Of a DNA stretch of 63,214 nt, positions 7,991 to 16,642 are shown piece by piece. The translations under genes and the position numbers were made by a program. Location of the stretch: contig JAHJOO010000035.1 of the NCBI GenBank assembly GCA_018820275.1, positions 1 to 63,214 of the forward strand. The letters are read 5' to 3'. Numbering within the stretch: the first letter of the stretch is position 1; the number at the start of each line of letters is the position of its first letter. The notes beneath the pieces were generated by a model. That model was not told the DNA's origin, did no database searches, and worked only from the letters and a program-made list of their open reading frames with translations. Source of the stretch: Alphaproteobacteria bacterium. GTDB taxonomy: Bacteria > Pseudomonadota > Alphaproteobacteria > Caulobacterales > Caulobacteraceae.

Positions 7991-9966
7991 CCGCGCCTCC
8001 GCGTCGGGGCCCGGCGCAGCCGCCGGTCCAGCAGGGACAGCAGGCCGCCCAGCGCCATGATGGCCGGTCCGAGGAAGATCAGGCGCGCCATCGGATTGTG
8101 CGCCATCCGCACGCTCCAGGCGCGGTCGCCGTCGGGCGTCGCCCCGCGCTCGCCGACCGTCAGATAGACGTCGTCCAGCCCCCGGAAATCCAGTCCGACC
8201 TCGGTCGTCGTCTGGCCGCCGGCCGGGAAGAAGCGCCGCTCGGCCGTCACCGTCCGGGCCGCGGCGCCGGCGTCCGTGCGGACCGTGAAGGTGGCGCGTT
8301 CGGCGAGAAAGTTGGGCCCCTCGACCACTTCGGCCCGCTCCAGCCGGGCCACCCAGCCGCCCGCGGCGATCTCGCCGCCGATCGGCAGGACCGCCTGTCG
8401 CTCGGTCTTCAGCCCGGTCTCGACCGCCGCACCCAGCACGAACAGGCCTAGGCCCAGGTGCGCCAGCGTGGTGCCCCAGGCCGACAGCGGCAGGGCCCGG
8501 GCGCGGCGCGCGGTCTCGGCCCCGGGCGCGCGGAACAGGCGGACGCGGTCGGCCACCTCGCTCAGCGATCCCAGCACCAGCCAGGCCGCCACCGCCGCGC
8601 CCAGGGCGGTCAGGGCCCGCGCCGGGCTCCACAGCGCCAGGGCCCCGAGGCCGACGGCCACGGACAGCCCGGCAGCCAGAAGCAGCCGCTGCCCGACGCC
8701 CTTCAGATCGCCGCGCTTCCACGCCAGCAGGGGCCCCGCGGGCAGGATCAGCGCCATGGCCGTCATCAGCGGCACGAAGGTCAGGGCGAAATAGGGCGGA
8801 CCGACCGAGATGGTCTCGCCGGTCGCCGCCTCGAGGATCAGCGGATACAGCGTGCCCAGCAGCACCGTGGCGGCGGCCACGGTCAGGAACAGGTTGTTCA
8901 GGACCAGCGCCGCCTCGCGGCTGACCGGGGCGAAGGCGCCGCCGGGCGTCAGCTTCGGCGCGCGCCAGGCGAACAGGGCGAAGGCCGCCCCGGATGCCAG
9001 CCCCAGGATGCCCAGCAGCATCATCCCCCGCCCCGGATCGACGGCGAAGGCGTGGACGCTGGTCAGCACGCCCGAGCGCACCAGGAAGGCGCCCAGCATG
9101 GAGAAGGTGAAGGCGAGGATGGCGAGAAAGGTGGTCCAGCCGGCCAGAGCCCCGCGCCGTTCGGTCACCACGGCGGAGTGCAGCAGGGCCGCGGCGGCCA
9201 GCCACGGCATGAAGCTGGCGTTCTCGACCGGGTCCCAGAACCACCAGCCGCCCCAGCCCAGCTCGTAATAGGCCCAGAAGCTGCCGAGGGCGATGCCGAC
9301 CGTCAGCAGGGCCCAGGACGCCAGCGCCCAGGGCCTGACCCAGCGACCCCAGGCCGGCCACATGGCGGAGCCGGCGCGGCCCTCGATCAGGGCGGCGACC
9401 GCCAGCGAGAAACAGACCGACAGGCCCACGTAGCCGCCGTAAAGCAGCGGCGGATGCAGGGCGAGGGCCGGGTCCTGCAGCAGGGGATTCAGCCCCATGC
9501 CCACCACCGGCGCGTCGTCCAGCCGGGCGAAGGGGCTGGAGGTGAAGACGGCGAAGCCGATGAACAGGGTGGTCAGGGCCCCCTGGGTCGCCACGGCCGA
9601 GGTCTTCAGCCGGAAGCTGAGGCCGCGCGCGCCGGCCAGCAGGGCACCGAAGCCGGCCATGACGAGGCACCAGAGCAGCAGCGAGCCCTCGTGGTTCCCC
9701 CAGGCCCCGGCGACCTTGTACAGCGCCGGCTTGTCGACGTGGCTGTTGGCGGCGACCACCGCCAGGGAGAAATCCGAGGTCCAGAAGGCCAGGATCAGGG
9801 CCAGAAAGGCCAGCACAAGAGCCGCGGCGCAGGCGATCGCCGCCCCTTGGGCGGCGCCCGCCATCAGGGCGGTGGACCGCGCCCGCCCGGTCACCGCGAA
9901 CGCCGTCCAGGCGAGCGCCAGCGTCAGGGCCAGGATCAGGCAGAATGAGCCGAACTCCGCGGTCAC
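7987..9966 (-). CDS. ccmF: Cytochrome c heme lyase subunit CcmF (CycK)
   Basis: A 659-aa polytopic membrane protein that takes heme from holo-CcmE and attaches it to apocytochrome c with CcmH and CcmI. The tryptophan-rich WWD signature GWGGWWFWDPVENASF lies at about residues 238-252, and many hydrophobic segments run along the whole length. A periplasmic domain precedes the final membrane helix. Length is normal. It overlaps ccmE upstream and ccmH downstream by 4 bases each, so these genes form one translationally coupled operon. Confidence 0.96.
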   Translation of the reverse strand: MTAEFGSFCLILALTLALAWTAFAVTGRARSTALMAGAAQGAAIACAAALVLAFLALILAFWTSDFSLAVVAANSHVDKPALYKVAGAWGNHEGSLLLWCLVMAGFGALLAGARGLSFRLKTSAVATQGALTTLFIGFAVFTSSPFARLDDAPVVGMGLNPLLQDPALALHPPLLYGGYVGLSVCFSLAVAALIEGRAGSAMWPAWGRWVRPWALASWALLTVGIALGSFWAYYELGWGGWWFWDPVENASFMPWLAAAALLHSAVVTERRGALAGWTTFLAILAFTFSMLGAFLVRSGVLTSVHAFAVDPGRGMMLLGILGLASGAAFALFAWRAPKLTPGGAFAPVSREAALVLNNLFLTVAAATVLLGTLYPLILEAATGETISVGPPYFALTFVPLMTAMALILPAGPLLAWKRGDLKGVGQRLLLAAGLSVAVGLGALALWSPARALTALGAAVAAWLVLGSLSEVADRVRLFRAPGAETARRARALPLSAWGTTLAHLGLGLFVLGAAVETGLKTERQAVLPIGGEIAAGGWVARLERAEVVEGPNFLAERATFTVRTDAGAAARTVTAERRFFPAGGQTTTEVGLDFRGLDDVYLTVGERGATPDGDRAWSVRMAHNPMARLIFLGPAIMALGGLLSLLDRRLRRAPTRRRG

Positions 9967-10433
9967 AGATCAGGGCTCCCGTCCTCGGGACGCCACTCGC
10001 CGCGGGCCTTCAGCTTTTCGGCGACCTCGCGCGGCATGTAGGTCTCGTCGTGCTTGGCCAGCACCTGCGTCGCCGCGAAGCTGCGGTCGGGGCGGAAGGC
10101 CCCCTCGGCGACGATGCCCTGCCCCTCGCGGAACAGGTCGGGCAGGTCGCCGCGGAAGACCACGGGTGTCGTGGCCGCGCCGTCTCCGACGGTGAAGCGC
10201 ACCGTGCCGTCGGCGTCGCGCGAGACGCTGCCGGCCTCGACCAGGCCGCCCAGCCGCACGTGCCGTCCCGCCGGGGCGACCTCGAGCGTGGCCTCCGACG
10301 GCGTCACGAAGAAGGTCACGCCGTCGCGCATGGCCCACAGCGTCAGGCCGACGGCCGCGGCCAGCAGCGGCCCGACGGCCAGCACGACCCACAGGCGGCG
10401 GCGCGCCTTGGGCGATTTCGGCAGCCAGCTCAC
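9963..10433 (-). CDS. ccmE: Cytochrome c-type heme chaperone CcmE (CycJ)
   Basis: A 156-aa membrane-anchored periplasmic chaperone that carries heme covalently to CcmF. It has one N-terminal transmembrane segment (about residues 14-34) and an OB-fold domain with the motif LAKHDETYMP. His128 is the expected heme attachment site and Tyr132 the axial ligand. I place the start at a GTG at 10433 because it overlaps the ccmI stop in a GTGA arrangement and gives the proper N-terminus; no ATG fits. The stop overlaps ccmF by 4 bases. Confidence 0.93.
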   Translation of the reverse strand: MSWLPKSPKARRRLWVVLAVGPLLAAAVGLTLWAMRDGVTFFVTPSEATLEVAPAGRHVRLGGLVEAGSVSRDADGTVRFTVGDGAATTPVVFRGDLPDLFREGQGIVAEGAFRPDRSFAATQVLAKHDETYMPREVAEKLKARGEWRPEDGSPDL

Positions 10434-11251
10434 GACGCGCCTCCGGGCAGGCGCGCGACCAGGTCGGCGCGGCGCGGATCGGCCGGATCCAGGGCGGCGA
10501 TCAGGGGGCCCCACATCTCGCGCACGCCGGCGGCGTCGCCGCGCTCCCGCGCCGCCTCGCCGAGGAAGTAGCGGGCCCCCAGCTGGTTCGGGTCCAGCCG
10601 CAGGGCCTCGCGGAAGGCCGCCTCGGCGTCGCCGTCGATGCGCCCTTCGGCGGCGCGCACCAGGCTCTCGCCCAGCCGCGCCCACGCCTGGGCGTCGTCG
10701 GGGCGCAGGACCAGCAGACGGCGGAAGGCCGAGGCCGCGCCCACGGGATCGCCCGCCTCGAACCGCGCCGCGCCCAGCAGGGCCAGCGCCTGGGGATCGC
10801 CCGGATTGCGCCGCACCGCCTCGGTCATAACGGCGGCCACCCGCGGCGCGTCGAGCGTCTCGGGCGCCGCCGCCCACTGGGCCACGCGCCGGGTCATCGG
10901 CTGGTCGGCCATCCCGGGCTGACCGAGGGTGAGGTAGAGGCCCACGGCCGCCAGCACCGTCGCCGCGGCACCGAGAGGCACCCAGCGCCGCGCCGTCGTC
11001 CCCGCGACTCCGGGGCCGGCCTCGGGCCCGGCGGCGAGGGCGCGACGGACGACCTCCGCCCGCGCCTGCTCGAAACCGGCCTCGTCCAGCAGGCCGCGGG
11101 CCTTGAGCCGGTCCAGTTCCGCCAGTTCACGCGCGGGTCCGTCGTCGGCCACGTCGGCGTCGCGCGCCAGTTCGGCGCGTCGGGCGAAGCTCAGGATCAG
11201 GAGGGCGGCCCCTGCGGCCGCCAGGCCGGTCAGGCCCCAGAAGGCGAACAT
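10430..11251 (-). CDS. ccmI: Cytochrome c biogenesis protein CcmI (CycH), TPR protein
   Basis: A 273-aa apocytochrome c chaperone of the heme ligation complex. Two transmembrane segments (about residues 4-24 and 90-110) flank a short helical cytoplasmic region, as in CcmI. A periplasmic TPR region follows, with repeats such as NPGDPQALALLGAARFEAGD and DDAQAWARLGESLVRA. It is the first gene of the ccm cluster. A gap of 78 bases separates it from the unknown upstream gene, so a promoter for the ccm operon could lie there; I see no clear one. Confidence 0.92.
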   Translation of the reverse strand: MFAFWGLTGLAAAGAALLILSFARRAELARDADVADDGPARELAELDRLKARGLLDEAGFEQARAEVVRRALAAGPEAGPGVAGTTARRWVPLGAAATVLAAVGLYLTLGQPGMADQPMTRRVAQWAAAPETLDAPRVAAVMTEAVRRNPGDPQALALLGAARFEAGDPVGAASAFRRLLVLRPDDAQAWARLGESLVRAAEGRIDGDAEAAFREALRLDPNQLGARYFLGEAARERGDAAGVREMWGPLIAALDPADPRRADLVARLPGGAS

Positions 11252-11329
11252 GAGCGACGCTCTAGAGCATCCTCGGCCCGGACGGAAACGGTGCGGCGTC
11301 GCACCCGCGCCCGCGTCCGTCCGCGGCGC

Positions 11330-12676
11330 TCAGGCCGAACGGACGTCCGGGGCGTGGACGCCGGCCACGGCCAGGCGCCGGCGCACGGTCCGGGCCGCCT
11401 CCGTCGCCTCCAGCGCCGCCAGAACGTCGGCGACATGGGCGATGCGGGCCAGGGCGGTGTCCTCATCCGGTGCCTCCCCGGCGTTGACCGCGTGGATCGC
11501 TTCGTCCGCCCAGTCCGACAGCTCGGTGACCGCCGCCTCGACGCTGGTGCGGCGATCACCCTCGCAGCCGAAGGTCGCGGCCGGCCCGCGCAGGGCGGTG
11601 AGGAAGGCGGCGTGGACGACCGCGCGGCGCGCGCCCGCCTTGTCGAGCGGCGCTTCGAGGTCCGGGGCCTGGCGCGTGGAGCGGCCGCCCAGCTTCACCC
11701 GCGCCCGCGGGGCCGCCGCGCGGACCGCCCGGTCGGCGTCGCGCGTCCAGGTGCCCAGCCGGGCGACCACGCTGCGTCGGACCACCGCGATCTCGCGGCT
11801 CCAGTCGCCATCGGGATCGCGCTCGAGGCTGATGTCGATCTGCACCAGGGCGTCGGCGGCCCAGCGCAGACCGTCCACCGTCGCCGCCACGGCCTCTTCC
11901 CCGCCGTCAGGATCCAGGGTCGCCGCCTCCGTCCGCAGGCGCACCGCGCGGACGATGCGGGAGACAAAGTCGGCCAGCTCCGACCCTTCGAGGAATTCCT
12001 CGCGCGAGGCGGCGCTGGAGGTGCGGGTCACGATGCGCAGGATGGCCGGCGCCTCGGCCAGATGCGCGAACAGGATCTCGATGAGCCGCGTCGCGCCGTC
12101 GGGCGCCACGGCCGCGGCGTCCTTCAGAAGCAGGCGAAGCCCCGTCCGGTCGTCGCCATGGGTCTTCAGCCAGTCCGGCAGCTGGCGCGCGCCGACCCGG
12201 GCGAGCGGCGCGAGGTCGAGGCAGCCGGCCAGCTCGACCAGGCCGGTGTCGCGCGTGTCCGGGGCCAAGGTCGCCGGCCAGACGTCGTCGGGCGCGTCGC
12301 GCAGAGCCCCGGCAGCGGCCCGGCACAGGCGATCGGCCACGCGGTCGGCGTTCGCGTCCCGCTCGTCGAGCAGGGCCAGGTGCGCGTCCTGCCCCGGAAC
12401 CGCGGCCGCCCACAGCCGGGCCAGGAGTCCATGCGGAAACGTCAGGCCCTCGACGCCGTCCTCGCGGGGCTGGAACAGCGGGAGCAGCGGCGAGAAGGCG
12501 ACGGCGCGACGACGCCGCGCCTGGGTCGCGGTCTCGAGCAGGTTGATCAGCTCCGTCGCCCGCTCGCCGCCGCCCATCTGGGGCACGACGCGCGCCAGCC
12601 GCGCCAGAACCGCGTCCGGGCACTGGTCGATGAGCGCGGCCAGGGCCGTCCTGTGCGCGGTCGAGAGCGCCGCCAT
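11330..12676 (-). CDS. Conserved hypothetical protein, helical
   Basis: A 448-aa protein I do not recognise. It has no signal peptide or membrane segment and appears almost wholly alpha-helical, rich in Ala, Arg, Leu and Asp. It contains repeated short helical units (for example LLDERDANADRVADRLCRAA), reminiscent of DUF2336/HEAT-like proteins of Caulobacterales, but this resemblance is weak. A GTGGAGTGAGG sequence just before the ATG at 12676 is a good ribosome site, supporting the start. It lies alone between the PhoQ-like kinase gene (75-base gap) and ccmI (78-base gap), in the same direction. Confidence 0.75.
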   Translation of the reverse strand: MAALSTAHRTALAALIDQCPDAVLARLARVVPQMGGGERATELINLLETATQARRRRAVAFSPLLPLFQPREDGVEGLTFPHGLLARLWAAAVPGQDAHLALLDERDANADRVADRLCRAAAGALRDAPDDVWPATLAPDTRDTGLVELAGCLDLAPLARVGARQLPDWLKTHGDDRTGLRLLLKDAAAVAPDGATRLIEILFAHLAEAPAILRIVTRTSSAASREEFLEGSELADFVSRIVRAVRLRTEAATLDPDGGEEAVAATVDGLRWAADALVQIDISLERDPDGDWSREIAVVRRSVVARLGTWTRDADRAVRAAAPRARVKLGGRSTRQAPDLEAPLDKAGARRAVVHAAFLTALRGPAATFGCEGDRRTSVEAAVTELSDWADEAIHAVNAGEAPDEDTALARIAHVADVLAALEATEAARTVRRRLAVAGVHAPDVRSA

Positions 12677-12750
12677 GCCTCACTCCACGGGCCGGGAAAG
12701 GGACCCGGACCGCGGCAGGGTGAACCGACAGGGTTAAGGAAATGAAACGG

Positions 12751-14166
12751 TCAAGCTTCGGCCGCCGGCAGGTCCAGCGTGGCCTTCAGCCCGCCCAGGT
12801 CGCTGGCTCCGAGCACCAGGCGCCCACCGTAGGCCCTCGCCAGATCGTCGACGATCGCCAGGCCGAGGCCGGATCCGGGCGCGGTCTCGTCCAACCGCTC
12901 TCCGCGCTTGAGCACCGTCTCCAGCCGGTCCGCCGGGAGGCCCGGGCCGTCGTCCTCGATCACCGCCACCATCTGGCCGAGCCCGGTGCCGCCGGCGGAC
13001 ACCCGCACCCGGCGCGAACACCATTTGCAGGCGTTTTCCATCAGGTTGCCGAGGATTTCCTGCAGGTCCTGCCGCTCGCCGAGGAAATGCAGTTCGTCCG
13101 GCGCGCGCCAGTCGATCTCGACCCCCTTCGACTGGAAGACGCGCTCCAGCATGACCGCCAGCTCGTCGACGACCTCGGCCACCGGCGTCCGTTCGCCCAG
13201 GCCCTGGGCGCGGGCGGCGGCGCGGGCGCGGCGCAGGTGGTGCTCGACCTGGCCCCGCATGGTCTCGCTCTGGCGCCGCACCACCTCGCCCAGCTGGTCG
13301 TGTCGGCCTTCGGCCTCCGCCAGCATCACGGAGAGGGGGGTCTTCAGGGCGTGGGCGAGGTTGCCGACGTGGGTGCGCTGCCGCTCCACGACGTCCTGAT
13401 TGTGGTCCAGCAGCCGGTTCACCTGCTGCGCCAGGGGCGCGATCTCCAGCGGATAGTCGCCGGCGATGCGCGCCGCCTTGCCCTTGCGGACGTCGGCGAT
13501 CTCGTTGCGCAGGGCAAACAGGGGGCGGAGTCCGATCTGCACCTGCAGGAAGACGGCGATCACCAGACCGAGGCCGAGCAGCACCAGCGACGTCCAGGCC
13601 ACGGTCGAAAACTGGCGCACGTCCGCCTCGACGTCCGTCCGGTCGACGGCGGCCATGAAGACGACGTCGCGGCCCGAGACGCGCTTGAGCGTCGCCGCCA
13701 CGCGGAGCGGCGCACCGTCCGGCCCCGCGGCGTTGAAGCTGATGTTCTCGCCCGACGCCTCCGCCAGCATGCCGGGCAGCTCGGGGGGCACAACCAGCGT
13801 CTCGTTCCAGAGGGAGCCGGATTTGGTCAGCACCCGCAGGCGTCCTCCGTCGGTCGGCTCGGCCACCTGCCAGTAGGAGCCCCCGAACAGATTCAGGGTC
13901 GCCTGATCGCTGAGCGGGCGCGTCGTGACGCCCCCGGGCGTGACCTCCGTCGCCAGCAGGACCTGGTCCAGCATCTCGGCGAGGTCGGAGCCGAGGCGGC
14001 GCAGGGCCGATTCCTTGAAGGTCGAGGTCAGCACGAGGCCCGTGGCCACCAGCGCGGCGAGGATCCAGGCCGAGGCGAGCCAGATCAGCCGGCGGGTCAG
14101 GGAGCGGCCCGGCCGCCCGAACCAGCGTCCCCAGTCGTTCGACGCGCCCCCCCGGGCCGGCTTCAC
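12751..14166 (-). CDS. Sensor histidine kinase, PhoQ-like
   Basis: A 471-aa membrane kinase. It has a first transmembrane helix at about residues 27-48, a periplasmic domain of about 140 residues, a second helix at about 190-210, and a HAMP-like linker. The H-box is NLAHALKTPLSVM (His272), with Ala-Leu-Lys-Thr in place of the common Glu/Asp-Leu/Met-Arg-Thr, as is known for PhoQ-type kinases. The N-box reads NLMENACKW, and G-boxes EDDGPGLP and GSGLGLAIV follow. It overlaps its regulator gene by 4 bases. The downstream gene of a PepSY-regulator-kinase operon, it probably senses an envelope signal; the ligand is unknown. Confidence 0.92.
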   Translation of the reverse strand: MKPARGGASNDWGRWFGRPGRSLTRRLIWLASAWILAALVATGLVLTSTFKESALRRLGSDLAEMLDQVLLATEVTPGGVTTRPLSDQATLNLFGGSYWQVAEPTDGGRLRVLTKSGSLWNETLVVPPELPGMLAEASGENISFNAAGPDGAPLRVAATLKRVSGRDVVFMAAVDRTDVEADVRQFSTVAWTSLVLLGLGLVIAVFLQVQIGLRPLFALRNEIADVRKGKAARIAGDYPLEIAPLAQQVNRLLDHNQDVVERQRTHVGNLAHALKTPLSVMLAEAEGRHDQLGEVVRRQSETMRGQVEHHLRRARAAARAQGLGERTPVAEVVDELAVMLERVFQSKGVEIDWRAPDELHFLGERQDLQEILGNLMENACKWCSRRVRVSAGGTGLGQMVAVIEDDGPGLPADRLETVLKRGERLDETAPGSGLGLAIVDDLARAYGGRLVLGASDLGGLKATLDLPAAEA

Positions 14167-14843
14167 GCCGCGTCCGCCTCGCCGGCCAGGGGCGTCAGGC
14201 GATAGCCGAGACCGCGGACCGTCTCGATCCGGTCCGCGCCGATCTTCTTGCGCAGGCGGCCGACGAACACCTCGATGGTGTTGGAATCGCGGTCGAAGTC
14301 CTGGTCGTACAGATGCTCAACCAGCTCGGTGCGGCTGATCACCCGGCCCTGGTGCATCATGAGATAGTGCAGCAGCCGGTATTCGAGACTGGTGAGACGC
14401 AGGGGTTCGCCGTCGACGCTCGCGCGGGCCGCACGGGGATCGAGACGAAGGGCGCCGCAGGTCAGGGTGGCCGAGGCGATCCCGGCCGACCGCCGGAGCA
14501 GGGCCCTCAGACGCGCCAGCAGCTCCTCGGTGTGGAACGGCTTGGTCAGATAGTCGTCGGCCCCCGCGTCAAACCCGGACACCTTGTCCGACCAGGCGCC
14601 GCGCGCCGTCAGGATCAGGACCGGCGTGGTTTTGCCCTCGCGACGCCAGCGCTCCAGAACGGACACGCCGTCGATCTTGGGGAGGCCGAGGTCCAGCACG
14701 ATCACGTCGTACGGTTCGGTGTCGCCGAGGAAGTGCGCGTCCTCGCCGTCGGCGGCGTGGTCCACGGCGTAGCCGGCGTCCGACAGGGCACCCTTCAGCT
14801 GACGCGACAGATCGACGTCGTCCTCGACCAGCAGCACCCTCAT
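14163..14843 (-). CDS. OmpR/PhoP-family response regulator
   Basis: A 226-aa regulator with a receiver domain (EDD at 7-9, phospho-accepting D51 in VLDLGLPKIDG, YLTKPF lysine near 101). The winged-helix domain ends RGLGYRLTPLAGEADAA. It overlaps both the upstream PepSY gene and the downstream kinase gene by 4 bases. OmpR-family proteins bind tandem hexamers with 11-bp period. Such a site (GTTCAG repeats) lies just upstream of this operon at 15136-15152, suggesting autoregulation (inference). Confidence 0.93.
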   Translation of the reverse strand: MRVLLVEDDVDLSRQLKGALSDAGYAVDHAADGEDAHFLGDTEPYDVIVLDLGLPKIDGVSVLERWRREGKTTPVLILTARGAWSDKVSGFDAGADDYLTKPFHTEELLARLRALLRRSAGIASATLTCGALRLDPRAARASVDGEPLRLTSLEYRLLHYLMMHQGRVISRTELVEHLYDQDFDRDSNTIEVFVGRLRKKIGADRIETVRGLGYRLTPLAGEADAA

Positions 14844-15112
14844 CCGCGCTCTCCCAGAATGCGGCCGGTTCGGCCGTCGACGACGATCTCGACCACGCGG
14901 CCGCCCGGGTATTCCCAGACCACCACGACGTTCTGACCCTCGACGCGGACGCCGACGCGGCGCCCGGGCCGGCCGCGCTCCACCGTCCGGATCGCGGCCT
15001 GGGGATCCTGCGCCTGGACGTGAGCCACCTCGGGCGAGGCGGCGCGGGCCTGCACGGCGCCGGGGGCGGCGGTCAGGAGGGCGGCGGCGATGAGGGCGGA
15101 CAAGCGGATCAT
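14840..15112 (-). CDS. Small secreted PepSY-domain protein
   Basis: A 90-aa protein with a signal peptide (MIRLSALIAAALLTAAPGAVQA) followed by one PepSY domain. The domain includes AAIRTVERGRPGRRVGVRVE and ends VEIVVDGRTGRILGERG, the usual acidic-turn terminus. Small PepSY proteins are often encoded with PhoPQ-type systems and may modulate the sensor or proteases in the periplasm. The ATG at 15112 is chosen because it gives the signal peptide; a longer reading frame from 15232 would cover the regulatory hexamers. It is the first gene of the PepSY-regulator-kinase operon. Confidence 0.85.
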   Translation of the reverse strand: MIRLSALIAAALLTAAPGAVQARAASPEVAHVQAQDPQAAIRTVERGRPGRRVGVRVEGQNVVVVWEYPGGRVVEIVVDGRTGRILGERG

Positions 15113-15135
15113 GTCGGCCTTGTGACCCTGCGGCT

Positions 15136-15152
15136 CTGAACGGCGTCTGAAC
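15136..15152 (-). promoter_or_regulatory. Tandem GTTCAG hexamers upstream of the PepSY-regulator-kinase operon
   Basis: On the operon's coding strand the site reads GTTCAGACGCCGTTCAG, two identical hexamers with an 11-bp period, 24 bases before the PepSY start. OmpR-family regulators typically bind such direct repeats. The same arrangement occurs at 15265-15281 and 63032-63048. The assignment as an operator of the regulator at 14163-14843 is inference. Confidence 0.5.
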
Positions 15153-15264
15153 GCGGGGTCTAGAGTCATTTCATCGGTTTCCCAACCCCGCTCGCCTGCC
15201 GCGGGGCCCAGGCGGGGGCACGTGGACGACAATTCATCCAGATGAACCCCGTCTTAACCCCGTC

Positions 15265-15281
15265 GTTCAGATGCGGCTCAG
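15265..15281 (+). promoter_or_regulatory. Tandem GTTCAG/GCTCAG hexamers upstream of the secreted protein gene at 15352
   Basis: The plus strand reads GTTCAGATGCGGCTCAG, hexamers 11 bp apart with one mismatch, 71 bases before the ATG at 15352. It shares a 239-base divergent intergenic region with the operon-side site at 15136-15152. The likely binder is the PhoP-like regulator encoded next door (inference). Confidence 0.45.
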
Positions 15282-15351
15282 GCGCGGTGCGCTTTTCTGC
15301 GGTCAACGTCGGGCCACCCGGACCGGCGAGCGTTTCAGAGGAGACCGCACC

Positions 15352-15753
15352 ATGAAGAAGTTCCTGATCCCCGCCCTCGCCCTGGCCGCGGCTTCGGTCG
15401 CGGTCCCGGCCGCCGCCCAGGTCCGCGTGACCATCGGCACCGCCCCCGCCTATGGACAGGCCTACGGCCACGCCGGCTACGGCTATGCTCACGACCGCAA
15501 CTGGCAGCCGATCCATCGTCGCGTCGCCAACCTGGATCGCCGCATCGACCAGGGCGTGCGCAACGGTGCCCTGACCCGCCGCGAGGCGTCGGGCCTGCGG
15601 GCGGAGCTGAACGCCCTCGTCCGTCTGGAGCGCCAGTATTCGCGCAACGGCCTGTCGCGTCAGGAAGTGCGCGATCTGGACCATCGCTTCGACCGTCTGT
15701 CGCAGCGCGTCCGCATCGAGCGTCGCGACCGGGACACCCGCGGCCGCCGGTAA
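15352..15753 (+). CDS. Secreted basic protein of unknown function
   Basis: A 133-aa protein with a clear signal peptide (MKKFLIPALALAAASVAVPAAAQ). It continues with a Gly/Tyr/Ala/His-rich stretch (GQAYGHAGYGYAHDRN) and then a helical, Arg-rich region containing NLDRRIDQGVRNGALTRREA and LDHRFDRLSQRVRIERRDR. The 'R-I-x-x-G-x-x-x-G-x-L-T-x-x-E' pattern resembles small secreted proteins common in Caulobacterales and sphingomonads; their role is unknown. A GAGGAGA sequence precedes the ATG at 15352. It is transcribed divergently from the PhoPQ-like operon, carries a similar hexamer site, and ends in a terminator. Confidence 0.85.
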   Translation: MKKFLIPALALAAASVAVPAAAQVRVTIGTAPAYGQAYGHAGYGYAHDRNWQPIHRRVANLDRRIDQGVRNGALTRREASGLRAELNALVRLERQYSRNGLSRQEVRDLDHRFDRLSQRVRIERRDRDTRGRR

Positions 15754-15792
15754 GCGATCGCGAAGACCTCCGAGCCCCATCCGGAGGTACGA

Positions 15793-15824
15793 GGGCGCGG
15801 ATCCGCAAGGGTCCGCGCCCTTTC
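15793..15824 (+). terminator. Rho-independent terminator after the secreted protein gene
   Basis: Stem GGGCGCGGA/TCCGCGCCC (9 bp) followed by TTTCTT. It lies 40 bases after the stop at 15753 and just before the convergent phzF gene. Confidence 0.8.
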
Positions 15825-15832
15825 TTCGTGCG

Positions 15833-16642
15833 TCAGACCCGCAGCCGGCTCTCGACGGTCGTGACCGCCCGCCCGCGCAGAAGCACCCGGTCGCCGCGCA
15901 CCTCGGTCTCGATCTCGCCGCCTCGCGTCGGAAAGACCTGACGGAACCGCACGGCCGGCCGTTCCAGCCGGTCCGCCCAGAACGGCGCGAGAATGCAGTG
16001 GGCCGAGCCGGTGGCCGGATCCTCGTCGACGCCGCAGCCGGGCGCGAAGAACCGGTCCACCACGTCGACGTCGTCATTCACCGCGGCCGGGGCACAGACG
16101 ATCACGTGCCCGGCCTCCCCCGCTTCGCCCTGAATCGTCCGCAACACCCTGAGGTCCGGCGAAACCGCGTGCACGGCCGCGGCGTCGGCCAGGACGATCA
16201 ACAGATAGCGGCCCGCGAGCACCTCGAGCGGCGACACGCCCAGGGCCTCGGCCAGACCCGCCGGCACCGCGCAGGGGCGCGGCGCGTCGGCCGGAAAGTC
16301 CATCTCGTAGAGATCGCCGAGACGCCGAACGAAGAGCGGCCCCGAGCGCGTGTCGAAGGCGAGGTCCGCCGCCCCCGAACCCATCTCCGCCCACAGGGCG
16401 TGCGCCGAGGCCAGGGTGGCGTGGCCGCACAGATCGACCTCCTGCCCCGGCGTGAACCAGCGCAGGTCGAACCGCGCCGGATCGGCCGTGCGCCGCAGGA
16501 AGGCGGTCTCCGCCTGGTTGTTCTCGCGCGCCACCGACTGCATCCAGCCGTCGTCCGGCCATTGGTCGAACGGTTCGACCACGCAGGCCGGATTGCCCAG
16601 AAAGGGTCCGGCGGCGAAGGCGTCCACGGTCCACTGGCGCAT
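15833..16642 (-). CDS. PhzF family isomerase/epimerase
   Basis: A 269-aa protein of the PhzF/diaminopimelate-epimerase-like fold. The catalytic Glu motif NNQAETAFL lies at about residues 41-49. The family signatures [14 protein letters not shown] and [10 protein letters not shown] are present. Members isomerise small metabolites; without phenazine genes nearby the substrate here is unknown. The ATG at 16642 shares one base with the stop of the upstream nucleotidyltransferase gene (TGATG), indicating coupled translation. It converges on the gene at 15352-15753. Confidence 0.9.
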   Translation of the reverse strand: MRQWTVDAFAAGPFLGNPACVVEPFDQWPDDGWMQSVARENNQAETAFLRRTADPARFDLRWFTPGQEVDLCGHATLASAHALWAEMGSGAADLAFDTRSGPLFVRRLGDLYEMDFPADAPRPCAVPAGLAEALGVSPLEVLAGRYLLIVLADAAAVHAVSPDLRVLRTIQGEAGEAGHVIVCAPAAVNDDVDVVDRFFAPGCGVDEDPATGSAHCILAPFWADRLERPAVRFRQVFPTRGGEIETEVRGDRVLLRGRAVTTVESRLRV

